Source: Musa acuminata AAA Group
Lineage: Eukaryota; Streptophyta; Magnoliopsida; Zingiberales; Musaceae
Length of the DNA stretch: 64,000 bases
Assembly (NCBI RefSeq): GCF_036884655.1
Contig: NC_088339.1
Location: 33,098,501-33,162,500 of the forward strand
Direction of reading: 5' to 3'
A program made the position numbers and the translations under genes. Each line of letters begins with the position of its first letter. Position 1 is the first letter of the stretch. Below the pieces are notes generated by a model. That model had not been told where the DNA came from. It ran no database searches and saw only the letters and a program-made list of their open reading frames with translations. Shown here one piece after another: positions 51,770 through 64,000 of the stretch.

Positions 51770-54700
51770 CTAAAAATCTACACTTAGCTTCTTGTCGATG
51801 TCTGAAAACGATTGGAAGAAGGCCATGAAATGCTTATAAGCAATATCGATATCGTCTTTGCCGCATATCTCCCTGACACTGCAGCATAACCCAAATATAA
51901 GTTAGATTACAGTAGGTAACCACCACTTGAGAAAAACTGAGGATAAACGAGAACATTCATATGGCGTGCTGTATTCTCCTTTGCAGTACATTGTTCTGCT
52001 GTCACACATGCTATACCAAATGATTGCCAAATTCCATCACAATCCTGCATCTGTTTCCAATTTATATTTTTTGAAATTTTATCTTTTAGATTACAAACTT
52101 GTCTGTCATGCCATGTTTGTTCTTAAACTATATTATACAAAATCTATGAAATCAATAATTGTTAGTAGAAACAAGTTCCCTATAAAAACGATGCCGTGGA
52201 AACCAAGGCGTCAAGTAAAATTAAAAGATACAGCAACTATCATATAAATAAGCAGGGCTACAAAAGCCAGTAAACATTACACATTACATTATATAGGAAA
52301 CAATAGTTTAATGGTGAAACAACAAAAAGAACTTCTGTTTCTGCAAATCTGTCACTTTGTCAGACTATGTTTATAGTTTTTAGTTAATATATAATCCTTT
52401 AGAGTGACAAAAGGGGTGTAGTCCATTTGCGGGTGTCAGCAGTGTGAATTGGATTTTTAAGTTCATGAAGTAGCCATAGCAAATGGGCTTAGATGCACCT
52501 TCAATGGGACTCCAAACTCAAATAGCACAAGACATACCTACCTGCAATCCTCAATTGCTTGATATGGCGCATGCAATGTCAAGTTGATGTTTGTGGATTC
52601 TCCTTTTTTTGTCGTCATTATACAGTTTTTACCCTGAGAATTTTGTGTTAGGTTTAGCAAACACATTTACCTCTCTATTAAATCTATCTGTGACCCATCA
52701 TCCTGGTGAACATTTTTAATCGCTCACAGGTATCATCTCAGAAGAAGCTTACCATTAGGCTTCAGCTAACGTGGTTCAGTCACTGTGGGTTATGGGATGG
52801 TATAGTGTGATGTAGGTTGCTCAAGCTAAGTCACACTGAACTTCAGTGTGTCCAACATTTTTTATTGCCCAGCATAATTTTTTGTGACGATATTATTTTT
52901 CACATGTTTAAACAACAAAAAAGGAGTGCAGAATAAATACAAACAATACGATGATGCCATGAGAGACTCACCTGTGCATTGACAGCTGAGGAATGCCACA
53001 GTCAACAGTTCGGATACCAACCCCTGAAGCAAGTATAGGGCCAATAGTTGACCCACATCCCATATCATTTCTTACGACAAATTCCTACATGGGTTACAAA
53101 GGTCAGCAATGTTTTATGAAACGTCTATCTGCAATAAAATAGTAAAAACTTGAAGACTGTTATTGAAAGATTTTACAAGTTAATCAATAAGTCAACCATG
53201 ACCAAGAAAGAACACAACCAATTTCAAGATTATGTTGTCATGTAAAAATTGAAAACACTTTCTGTCAAAACGCTCAGATGGATCATGCAACTCTTGATTG
53301 CTACTACCTCAATAGAAAGGGAAAAAAAGGTGTGTTGAAAGTATGTTATATTCACAATTCCCACTATAGGGTGCTCAAGTGGTTTCTGCGACTCGGAGGA
53401 AGAAATTTTTTTGTTTTAGCTGTATTAATGAAATATATTGTCCACAGTGGAAGGGCACCAAGATTCCCACTGCCGATGAACAAAAAATACCTACCTAGCT
53501 TTGTGGTTTTTTCTTTTTTCAAAAGCTCACATAGAAGAAACATACAAACAACATCAATAGCAAGAACCCTTCCCAAAGAACACTCATGCTAATACCTGAA
53601 TGATTATAAAAAGAGTAAACCCTCTAGATAAACCATCTCAGAACTTGGATAGTGGATACCATTGATGACGTGATAGGATGTGGCAATCTGCCTATGCATA
53701 GGTGACTGCTCAAAAATATGACTATGATTCCTTCAATCCATTTTCAACTTCCTTATCATAATATAAAGAGGAATTTATTTCTCTGCTTAGTACTCCATTT
53801 GATATAGAAATAGACTAAGACTAACTGTCAAAATAATGAATCTTTTAGATCGATAAGTTCTCAGAACAGAGTGCCAACAGTTTTCCTACAAAAGCAAGAA
53901 AATCCTAGAACAGATTCTTATGGAATGCCAAAAGTATAACATAAGATCTACTGACAAGGCATGTACCATAAATTTTGCATATGTATCTACTATGCCTCTG
54001 TGCCATCGATGTAGGGAGACATTGAAGTTACATATTATTGCAGAAAAAAAGCAAGTCAAGGAGACTTCCATTAAGCTAATTTTATAGATGTATTAATCTC
54101 TAAAAGGTTCACTTCTAGGTAACAAAGTCAATAATACAGAGAAAAAGGACAACAGTTACTCATCCCCACGGACTAGAAATAATGGATAACATGTAATACA
54201 TTGTCGAGTCTTCAACGAATGCATTGCAAGAAAAAACACCTTAAAGAAAGAGATTTTATTTGAGAATGTAATCCAGAAGATCATATAATTCATTGGCAAT
54301 ACCTGAACTGGAAGGTTATGAACATTTGCTACTTCTTTAAAAAGAAATGCAGTTAAAGAACTTGTGGCATAACGCTGATTGGCATTATGTTTGATCACAA
54401 CTCCTTTTTGTAGAGCTGGTCTGTGGTGCTCTTCATATTTGTCTGGAAAATTTGGGTGGAGACCATGTGCCATGTCTGCCGACACTGAGAAACAACAAAT
54501 AGACAAAACATAAGATCCACTAGTAGATTATCAGACCTTATACCGATAATCCATGTAATTATATCCATTTCAGAAAATCAGCATCACATTTGATTTCTTT
54601 TATCATGTACGAAAACCACACAAAGGAGACATGAAAAAGCTAACAAAAGTTGAAATTTCTTGGTGTCCCACTTGGTCAACAACTCAGATATAAAGTTGAC

Positions 54701-57700
54701 ACTCTGCAGACATCCAATAATTTCGTATCAACCTCATCTCTTATACCTTCAATACAACTCTTGAAATGTTGTAGTTGTACTGCTAGAACTTTTAAGTTAG
54801 TTCATTACTGCAATTTACATGCTCCAGCACTTCAAAATTTATAACTACTAGATACCCACTAGAAATTGGAATGGAAATAAAACCAGACATGTATCTTAAA
54901 ATTCCTAGAATAGCAAAGAAAGAGAAAAGAAGCTTTAGATCACCCATAGAACCAGCAACAATAGCATAGTAATAGTTCCGATGAAAAGCACTCTTTCAGA
55001 GTTGATGATTCTGCAACGATGCATAAAAAGAAGCTATCTATATATCCAACAATCTACAATCTCAATCACAGAATTCTATATTCAAATTGTTCAAGGACTT
55101 TTTGACCATAAAAGAATGACAGAATTTGGATGGGCATAAGTGTAACTGAATTTGTGGGCATATTTTTATTTGTCAACTAACTAATAGTTGTTTTCAACAC
55201 CCCAAGGACAAATATCATGACATTTCAAAAGGACGAGCAATTTCTTTATTAAGATAAAAATAAATTACCATCATTAAAGAAAAAAGGAAATAAAAATTAT
55301 TATGAGGGCATGTGAAGGTAATTTACAAAAAATACTGTCTGCTCCAGAAAACTTCAGACTGATCCTATCACAAAGAATACAGTTCACATTTTTGCAGATA
55401 GTAAGTACTATGTGAATTCTTATTGTACTCTATCTTCAAGCAAAAGAAAATTAGCAACAGAATACCAAGAAAAGATGAACGTAATGCACGTTCAAATGAA
55501 CCCTCTCTAAATCGCTCCTGAGCCAAGCAATCAACAATGCGTCTCATAGCCTGGAAAATGGTTGGTGCACCTGCCCCTTGCATAGAGTTTGATCCCACCT
55601 GTCAATTCCAAAACAACATAATACAACTAAAAAAAATATTGTGTGTGCTTTTGACAATTGAGTAAAAATGGAACAAACAGAAGAATACACATTATGTTTG
55701 AGGTATTGTTTCTTCTGATACACCATTTGAAGATAGGAATCTTATGATAGACAAGCATTGTCAACTTCAGGTACTGTCTCAAGCTAAGTTGCAAAAATCA
55801 GGAATTGATCCAATTTATATAGGAATGAGCATTGTGTTTAATAGGTTTTATGTTTATTTTCATTTAATCTCTTTTTCCATCACTTCCATCTGAACCTTTT
55901 CAAGTACCCACAACATTTATGTTGGACATTAGTAAATAATAACAATGAAACCTATTCTCTTTCCACTTTATCCAATATGATGTTGCTCCAGAAGCACTAT
56001 AGCACTACAACACTTGACCGGATATGTGTTCCTATTATCTGATGCAGTCACCTGAATATTGTTAGTTTCCACTTCACCTTTCCTATATTCATATGAATTT
56101 TAAGGACAAAACTAGAACAATAGAGTCATCACAATTTCAAACTATTCCTTAGTCTAACTGAAGAAGTTCTACTGCATACCTAATAGTACACTCAACTTTT
56201 CTGTTTTGAATATGAATGATCTTAGGGCCATTTCAGGCCTCTGATTTTAATTAATTGACCAACATATATCTTATATTATGCTTGAGAAAGTTGGATCCCA
56301 GTATTGTTCAGATCAGGACAATTAGCAGGCCAGAAATTGGTTCATTTATATATCTCGTCTCTTTTCTATTCTCCATCTTCTATCATCTGCCATTTTCCAA
56401 TTCTTCTACTCTCTCTCTTCTCACGTTTTATCCTGCACTATGAATAACCAAAAAACCCAACATCGTTTCGAACAACATGCGATATCGTATTTTCCTATTT
56501 TTGGAATCTTTTCTTCATTCTTTAATTTGTGAAATAAAAACCCTTAAAGAAGGTTAAAACCATCACATGGTATCTCCTTTTTTCTAACAATGAATACCCA
56601 GTTATCCCAGTTGAAGGGCTGACAATAATAAATTTTCTTGAACCTTTATACATCATGGTTTCTTCTTAAGACACCATTGCTGAAGTCTTGAGTCTACAAA
56701 TTTTCTTCATGACATTTCTTGTCTAATTTCTAATTTATTATCTCAGTTTAGACAAAATGATAAAGAAACAAATAGATAAATTCTATAATTGTAATTAGCT
56801 TCTCAGTAATATTTTCCAAATTATTCAATTACTAAATCATATCTTACATATTTTGACTAATGGCAATGTTTATAGATACAAATGTTCAATTTCCACTTAT
56901 CAAAACTGTAAAATTAGGATCACATCTTAAAATGACAATCCACTTAAGGATTTAACATCCTTATCAAGGCCCAACATAGCCCAGATCAAAACCTAGCATT
57001 ATGTATGTGAAACATAAGTCAATGGTGGCTCTACGCCATGACGTGCCCTCTGATTGTATCCACGGGTAATCATTTCCTAATTGAACCCCTTACTATGACC
57101 CAAGACTAGGTCAATTCTAATATCAATTATCACGAACTAGCCTGATGAGATAACTAGCCTATTAACTTCGTTGAAACTAAATCACGAGCTCAAAATTCTT
57201 AAGCCCAAGTTAACACCCTCATAAGTCAATCTTAGTCTTAGCCACTTCCAATATGGCACTAAACTGGAGTGTTCCATATATGATGCATTATGCATCAAGA
57301 AGAAAAGGAAAAAGAAACACAACTAATCAAACAACATGGTTGTAGAATGTGTTTGAAATCACTAGTACGCCAAAATAGCATTTCAAATTTTCAAGTGTAT
57401 ATATCTTCATATGTATCAGAACTGATTGTAAAGTTCATGTAAATACAATTTACTCTCCAAAGTTCAGAAGTAGCACATTACTACTGTAGATAAATGAATG
57501 GTTCAATGCCTGTTCATATATCAGATCATTTGCAAAGGACAAATCATATGCTCATGTAGCATGCAGTGGTGATTGTATGTTGTACATCATTCGTTCTTAA
57601 GAAATGACACTTCAATATAGTAAACTGGAGATAAGCATGAGTCAGTCAGGATCCAAGCAGGTAATTAAAACAAGTTATAGATAAAGCCATCAAATAATAC

Positions 57701-60664
57701 AAAACATATGAATCTGGTTAAAAGATATATTGAAAGTAATACCTCTTCATTATCAAACAGAGCAACCATTCGGATAGCTTGCTCATTTGCTAAATCTCCA
57801 GGCAACCGACATGTATCTATCAGAGCTCTGAGTGCACAATAACTTGAAGCAAGATTGTCCAGTCTTCCAGAGAATATAAATTCATTATTTCCACCTCCAA
57901 GGCAACTAGGCTGAGTATCACAAACATTCAGCTCCATATCCATAATATCACTAACATCACAACTGAGTTCTTCGCATAAGACCTGAAAATTTACATAAAA
58001 ACATTAAGCACCACAACACCAATTTTGTTTGAAGCTAAATAGATAAAAACTGAATACACATCATGATTGTGCAAATACCTGCAAGAGCAGCGAATGATGA
58101 GCACTTTTTGATGAAGGTGCTATTTTCTTGTCCTCAGATTTCATTTCAGCATCCTCAATTTTTGTTGCAATTAGCGGAAGAAGCTGTGTCTCCAAGTTTG
58201 GTTTAAAACCTTCAGTATTCACTGTGCTATATAAAGGAAAGTTAGCTTTTGGGTTCATACATCAGAATGGTTTGGATAAAATGAAACCAACTTTTGAACA
58301 TTGTAGTTTATTTATTCATGTGCAAACACAACGAATTTACTGGAGTGAATAAATAGATAAATCAGGAAACATACAGTGTGAAATAAACAGAAAAATTGAT
58401 CTTATAAGTGCAAATGCAAATTGAAATCGTTGAAATGCTTACAAAGAACATGAGAATGTACAATGTAAATTTAAACTTCTTGCAGTGAATTTTAGGCTTT
58501 CAGAGAGAACAACCATGTCTAAAAAGATGTATGATATTTCACATTTACATGCCACAAGTTCAAAAGAATATACATTCTTCGAGAAAGAAAGTGGAATATA
58601 AAAGGCTTCGGAAATAAGGATAGCCCATTTGTTTTAAAAAAAAGAGGATTCCTTTAAAAATGAAATTAGCATGTAGCTGGAAGATGTATCCCAAAAGTTT
58701 ATAAGTTTGAAAACAAAAATTTACTAAAAAAACATTGGCTTTTGGACACAATGACTTCCCTATTTCTTATAGACATGGATCTGAAATGAAAAGATTTATA
58801 TATTTAATATTTATATATTGTACTGATGAGCCATGTTATTGTTTCATCTGTAATACCAGACTTGGTTTGAAAACATTTTTGCCTAACTTGGAATATCATA
58901 TGGCAGATAGTACAATCATGATGGACTGAAATGTAATTCATCATGCATTTGAATGTGAATAAATTGAAACAATCCATAATTGAAGGAGGAAATAGGCAGC
59001 AACCGGTCAAGATGAATGGCCAATGTTGGTACACGTAGCAAAGGTCTCCTCACTTTAACAAGTTTATGACTAAATGAACCATGGCCATCTTTCAGAATAA
59101 CTCTCCCAGCTACACTTAGATCTCTATCAAACCATGTGTGCCACAATCCACCTCCATAAGTTTGCACATTTACCATCAGAAAGCCAGACTTGGATGATGC
59201 AGACCGAGGCTTGAGTTTTAAGCATGGGCTATCTGTGTGAGCAGCAATTACATGAAAACCACTTCCGATACTATACCTGCAAAAACAAGGGAAAAAACCA
59301 CTAACATCAACAACGGAGAACGAGAAAGTAGAATAGCACCCTTAGTTTGTCAAATAATAGACATAAGATATCACTGTGCAATGGAAATAAAGGCGCAACA
59401 GCCGGGAATGAAGATATCAAAACTATGTAAGGGAACTAAAGGAAAATGATCATATACAAAATCACTAATCACCAACAAATGGCAATGAAAAGCAGTTGGC
59501 AACTGTCCAAGTTCCAAATACACCAGATCACTCTGTTGTTTTAGTTCTTAGTTATTCTAGGTTGTTATTAGGAATAGAACCAAATTAACATAGTGAGTAA
59601 AGCATGAAGCCACATCTGTTAAATCCATAAGAGTATTTATATGTCATCTTAGCTACTCACTAGTAAACTTAATCTATTATCAAGTAATTGAGTTGTTAGC
59701 ACTGTTCATAAGGTTTGAATTATTACCTCCACATTATAAAGAAGGTTCATAAAATGGCAAATAGGGATTTGAAAAGATAAAATTCAACAAGATAGATAGG
59801 TTTGTGCCGATCAAGAGGAGTTGTGCTGCACGATTAAATTCACAAATTCATGATTTTCCAAGTAACCATAGTTCTGTGCTTTAAGAAATCACTGCCCCCA
59901 TGTACCGGACCCAATTTTGTAATGTAGGAAAATGAAGTAAAATTCACTATATTAGGGATTGCTTAAGCTGAATATATCATTCTTTGGTCTCCACGCTAAC
60001 AGAACTACAATAGTAACAATTTCGTAAACCGACTCTTAAATTTGTTAAACAAGCATTTGACTATATAACGCAACTCACCTCTCTCCAACCACAAAAGCCA
60101 CCAAGCAGGACATATTCCGAGTGAAGAAGTACCGACCACCGGGCCGCAGATCCCACTCGTCATTCTCGTTGAGCAAATGGAAACCAGCCTCGATCAGCTG
60201 CCTCTTCGCTTCAGCTGAATTGCAAAAAAGCCACAAATAAAAAAAGCGTCAGACCAAAGCACCCGAAAAAGGAAGAGGATGAAGGAACGAATAGAAGAGT
60301 TCACAGATTTACCGGTGGCGTGGAACTGCGTCCAAGACTCGTTAAGGTAATCCAGCAGATCGCCAACTATTGAAGGGGCGGGCTCGCCCCTTCTTGGGTC
60401 GCTCTGAATCGACAGTAGACTGATCAGAGGAATAGAGGGAGGAGGGGGAATTCAAAAACGGGAAACCCGAGAGGTTCTCACCTGGGTCGGGGGATCGGAT
60501 TTGGAGCAAAGGAGACGACGGGCGAAGGAGAAGCGCGGGATGGGGCGGGGTCGCCGGGAGGAGACGTGGAAGCTTGAGGAGAGAGGAGAGAAGAAAGATG
60601 AGGGGGGCAGAAACGGGTGGGGAGGCGGCTTGTTGAGGAGGAGATGGAGACGACTCAGAGCCAT
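51770..60664 (-). CDS. Aspartyl aminopeptidase (M18 family), plastid-type N-terminus
   Basis: Ten exons: 60482-60664, 60314-60404, 60079-60214, 59004-59276, 58079-58226, 57743-57982, 55466-55598, 54303-54484, 52972-53084, 51770-51878; 1608 nt, 535 residues. M18 enzymes are dodecameric zinc peptidases that remove N-terminal Asp or Glu. All expected metal and catalytic positions are present: His150 in [10 protein letters not shown], Asp319 in SGRLDNL, Glu356-Glu357 in FDNEEVGS, Asp405 in SADMAHG, His499 in PQLSMHS. The first 60 or so residues are Ser-, Pro- and Arg-rich with few acids, typical of a chloroplast transit peptide, and are absent from the shorter cytosolic isoforms. Intron 6 is about 2.1 kb. 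No break is seen. Confidence 0.96.
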
Positions 60665-61277
60665 CGCTTACTACACAATCGCGACACCGAAGAAGATGCA
60701 AGATATGATGATGATCGGACACGATACGAAATAGATAAATAAAATTTAAAATGAACGGAAAAAAAACAGGGGTCAGGGCACATTAGAGTTCGAGATTAGT
60801 GCGACCTCCGGGTTTCGATCTGTTCGGTGCGCACTATATGTAAAATAAGAATTTCTTAAAATTATGAAAAAGACCATCTATTCCATCCGTCTCCAACATT
60901 TTACCTTTTTTAACTCAAAACTTTGGGCAGTTAGAGATAAGGTTCGAAAAGAAATTATCTATTTTTTCAGAAAAGAAATACTTTTCCCTATATATTTTTT
61001 TGGTGTGTTCTTAGAATATGATATATCGGATTAAGGAAACATGTGGCAATACACTGAGAAAAGCAATAACAAAAGATGCACATTCAAACGACGGAAGAGA
61101 GACAGCCAAATCAACGGCCATACAGGACACTGATCAGAGTGGATTCTTGTGGCCTAGAGTTAAGGCCACCTATATACATGGCAGTCGTTGACCAGATCCG
61201 ATAGAAATGGTGTACATAGTGGACGTGGAATAGCGTACCAAACGACATCTATGCAAATTATTGTTACCCGTGAAACA
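60665..61277. other. Promoter region of the aminopeptidase and 3' flank of the ACR gene
   Basis: No gene. Likely holds the aminopeptidase promoter on the - strand. Confidence 0.4.
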
Positions 61278-63924
61278 TCAATAACTATCTTCCTCTGTTC
61301 CAGGCCTTCGAAGGTAGTATAGCAAGCTGTTGATCAGAACCTGCACATATATTGAACTCATAATAGGAAACGAATATCTACCTGGTCATTAAACCAACCA
61401 AATCATCAAAAACTTTCCTACTTAATTTAAGCACAGTTAAAGCAATGAAATCATATAAATATTACTTCGAATTCACATTCAGGTCCAACAGAAAACCACG
61501 TAACCTAAATATTTACTTTTTCCCAACTTGTATAAATCCAATTTGTGTCTCAGCTACTTGAAATCAGAATTTTTTTCTTTTGTTAACATTTGAGACTATA
61601 AGCTTAAATGAACACAGTGGTTGCAAAATATTGACGTGATTAACCTTACCTGTGACAAAGTATTGCTCAGTGCTGCACCTCTGTAGCTCACATGAAATAT
61701 GTCCTTTGCTACCAGGCCCTATAAGACAACGTATAGACGAATTTTAAATTTAATTCTTGTGTACACATACATACATACTAGAGAGAGAAGAAAGACTTCA
61801 GTGTCAATCTCTGCTGATTCAACATCTATACTGATGTCTAGTATAATCTTGATGATCTCCAGCAGTAATCCAGGGCGATCAGCAGTCTCAACGTAGAGTA
61901 AGCTGGAAGGTCACAGAAAGTGGTTAGGATATGTACAGGTTCTCAAAGGTAGTGGGTTCTGACAAACCTAAATATTATGAAAATATAATGTAACGATGGA
62001 ATTCTAGAAATAAAAGATCGAAAAACTTAGAAGTAAAATGACGAAAGTGTTATACCAATTTGAATATGGATTATCATGTAGAGCACTAGAACTACCAAAA
62101 CAAGTTGTTCATATATGCATATTTGTGCATATAAATCACAATACATGACAAAAGTTATATCTTTCCAGGATCACGACAATTTAGGTTTTGAAGAATGGCA
62201 TAGGAAGTTATGATTAATCTTAATATCTTGCCACCTTGAATAATGCAGAGCATTGCCATTTGACAAAGAGACTCTGTAGACAATGACGAAAAGTGACATT
62301 ATCAGAGCATGCAATCATTATATTGTCTGATTAGTCTGATAACTGCATCAATAGAACACAGAAGGGTGATGATATCAAGGCTTCTCCATAAACTAATCAG
62401 CACAAAAGTTACTTGTATAGAGAAACTAAAGTAATCGAACTAACATGGAGAAGGAACAAACCTTCTCTTTGGCCCATCATCCTGAAGCAGCACCCGTGTT
62501 GTATCATCAACATCAAGCTGTAATTTTAAAATGACGAGTTTCAGGAATGTCAATGAAGTGGCTACAGTTCTTTTTATCAAAATAGATAATAGTCACATGA
62601 TGAGTACCTACTGAAAAAGTTCAAGGAACATATGCCATTTAGTCTGTATCGATTTCAGGGAATAAGTTACTAATCAAATTATTCTTTACTGAGATTGTTC
62701 CTCTCAGTCCTTAAATGTACTAAATTCCAACTTTTCTTTTCCTGTTTCAGCACCCAAATAAACTTAATCTTAGCGTACTTATCTTCTAGGCCAGGACCTG
62801 CAGGGTCATGTATTATCCAGTTACCTCATAATAAGGTAATCACAGTATGATCTGAAGCTTCATTCATCCAAAGGTTAATATTGGAATGACATGTCTAACT
62901 ATTAAACAGAACATACTTTTTTAGTTTTTTTCCCTCATAATAATGCTTCACATGCCACAAAAAACAATTGCTGCCCAATCCACACAACTCCTGGAATAGT
63001 AAAATGTACTCCATATTGTGGTATTACTAATACACGGACCATTATCTACACAAAAGCAGAAACAAAGGACTCTACATTAGCAGCAGGTTGATCTTCAGTT
63101 ATTAAACCAATTTTCACCACAAAATGCATTCTTATTCTGAAAGATGAACTGCTATTAAGAAAAATGTGAAAAAGCCATTGAACTATGATAGCTGTAAAAA
63201 ATTTGTACTTTATTCAATCACCAATGCAGCAAAATATAATAATAAAACATTTATTCATTTCCTCTTGCTTTATCAGAATAGCTCTTGAAACTTTGCAAAT
63301 GCACTTTCACCTTTGTCTTGGCTATTTCTATCATCCAAGTGCAGCTATTTCTGAAGTATATACTTCATGACTGGACCATCATAATTATCTAAACTTTAAT
63401 GTCTACTGTTACAAGATCGGTCGCAGTGACAAATTCTTAAATTTCAAAGTATTATCTTGTGCATAATTCTTTAGGTAGCTGAATCAGCTGCATCTCATTG
63501 GCAAAAATTTGCAAGGTCCAAACACATCTGGGAATAATAAAATTTAGATGAACTTTTCTGCTTTAATTTTCCTTGGAAATCATCCAGATGAAACATTTTT
63601 GAAAAGTCAATACAAAGTTCTGGATTGCTTAACCTACCATAGAGATATATTTCACAATCTCTTTTTTTTAAAGCTTTGTGAAAGAGAACATTTAGCAATC
63701 AGTGAAGATACCTTTTTTGGAGGTTTGTTTCCAAAAACTTCACCCATTGCAAGCCTTTCACTTGATTCCTATGATAAACAAGCACAGAATGCCACTTACT
63801 ACCAGACCTTGCTATAGCAATTAAGCAAGTAAGCTAATTGCTTACAGGATGATACTTCAAAAGGTTGTCAATGATGCTAAGACGAATTCTTTCCAATATC
63901 TCTGGATCCTCAACCTTGCACCCC
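61278..63924 (-). CDS. ACT-domain repeat protein (ACR11/ACR12-like), C-terminal part
   Basis: Six exons visible: 63846-63924, 63712-63768, 62462-62517, 61797-61902, 61650-61718, 61278-61340; the 5' part lies beyond the right edge. The order of phrases matches plant ACR11/12: [53 protein letters not shown] (start of the second ACT domain), [33 protein letters not shown], then [15 protein letters not shown] and stop. These plastid proteins carry two ACT domains; in Arabidopsis ACR11 is linked to glutamine synthetase. Exon phases agree throughout. The first visible acceptor (63925-63927) is less certain because the exon before it is not in view. Confidence 0.9.
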
Positions 63925-64000
63925 CTAGGATGCTCATGAAGTCAATACCAATAATTATTAATTTAAGCAAATGCTTCACTTGCAGTATTTGTCCAAAATA

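Overview
This window is plant nuclear DNA. The genes are split by GT-AG introns, two of the transcription-factor genes have the high third-position GC seen in many monocots, and the gene-poor stretches are AT-rich and full of transposon remains. A monocot is the best reading, and a Musaceae-like (banana/Ensete) source is my guess from overall flavour only. All exon models below were built by eye from splice sites, reading-frame continuity and family similarity, and the exon lengths sum to whole codons in each case.

Layout. 1-1.5 kb: the last two exons of an AT-hook/PPC (AHL) DNA-binding protein, + strand, entering from the left edge. 2.9-7.3 kb: a complete nine-exon CSLA glucomannan 4-beta-mannosyltransferase, - strand. 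8-18 kb: gene-poor, with two AT-rich inverted-repeat elements; the one at 11.0-12.2 kb carries a broken fragment of a DUF3537 membrane-protein gene (Pack-MULE-like). 18.8-19.8 kb: an intronless DUF868 gene. 20-31 kb: no intact gene, but several coding-like patches on the - strand that may be an eroded multi-exon gene, and a complete Copia-type solo LTR with a perfect 5-bp target duplication. 31.4-36.3 kb: a non-autonomous Ty3/gypsy-type LTR retrotransposon with a broken gag, no pol, and a 2.2-kb GC-rich tandem array. 36.8-38.4 kb: two CBF/DREB1-like AP2 genes arranged tail to tail. 39.3-40.1 kb: a four-exon RAB6-interacting-golgin-like gene (- strand). 42.1-46.9 kb: a complete ten-exon monodehydroascorbate reductase (+). 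47-51 kb: AT-rich inverted-repeat elements and a doubtful small spliced ORF. 51.8-60.7 kb: a complete ten-exon aspartyl aminopeptidase (M18) with a plastid-type N-terminus (-). 61.3-64 kb: the last six visible exons of an ACT-domain-repeat (ACR11/12-like) protein that runs off the right edge (-).

The genes do not form a pathway. They are ordinary neighbours in a plant chromosome: cell-wall mannan synthesis, ascorbate recycling, peptide turnover, cold/drought-type transcription factors, Golgi trafficking and plastid amino-acid sensing. The unusual content is in the mobile and repeated DNA: a gene fragment captured between nested terminal inverted repeats, a gag-only retrotransposon that carries a higher-order tandem repeat, and an inverted CBF gene pair in which one copy has lost the ancestral start codon.
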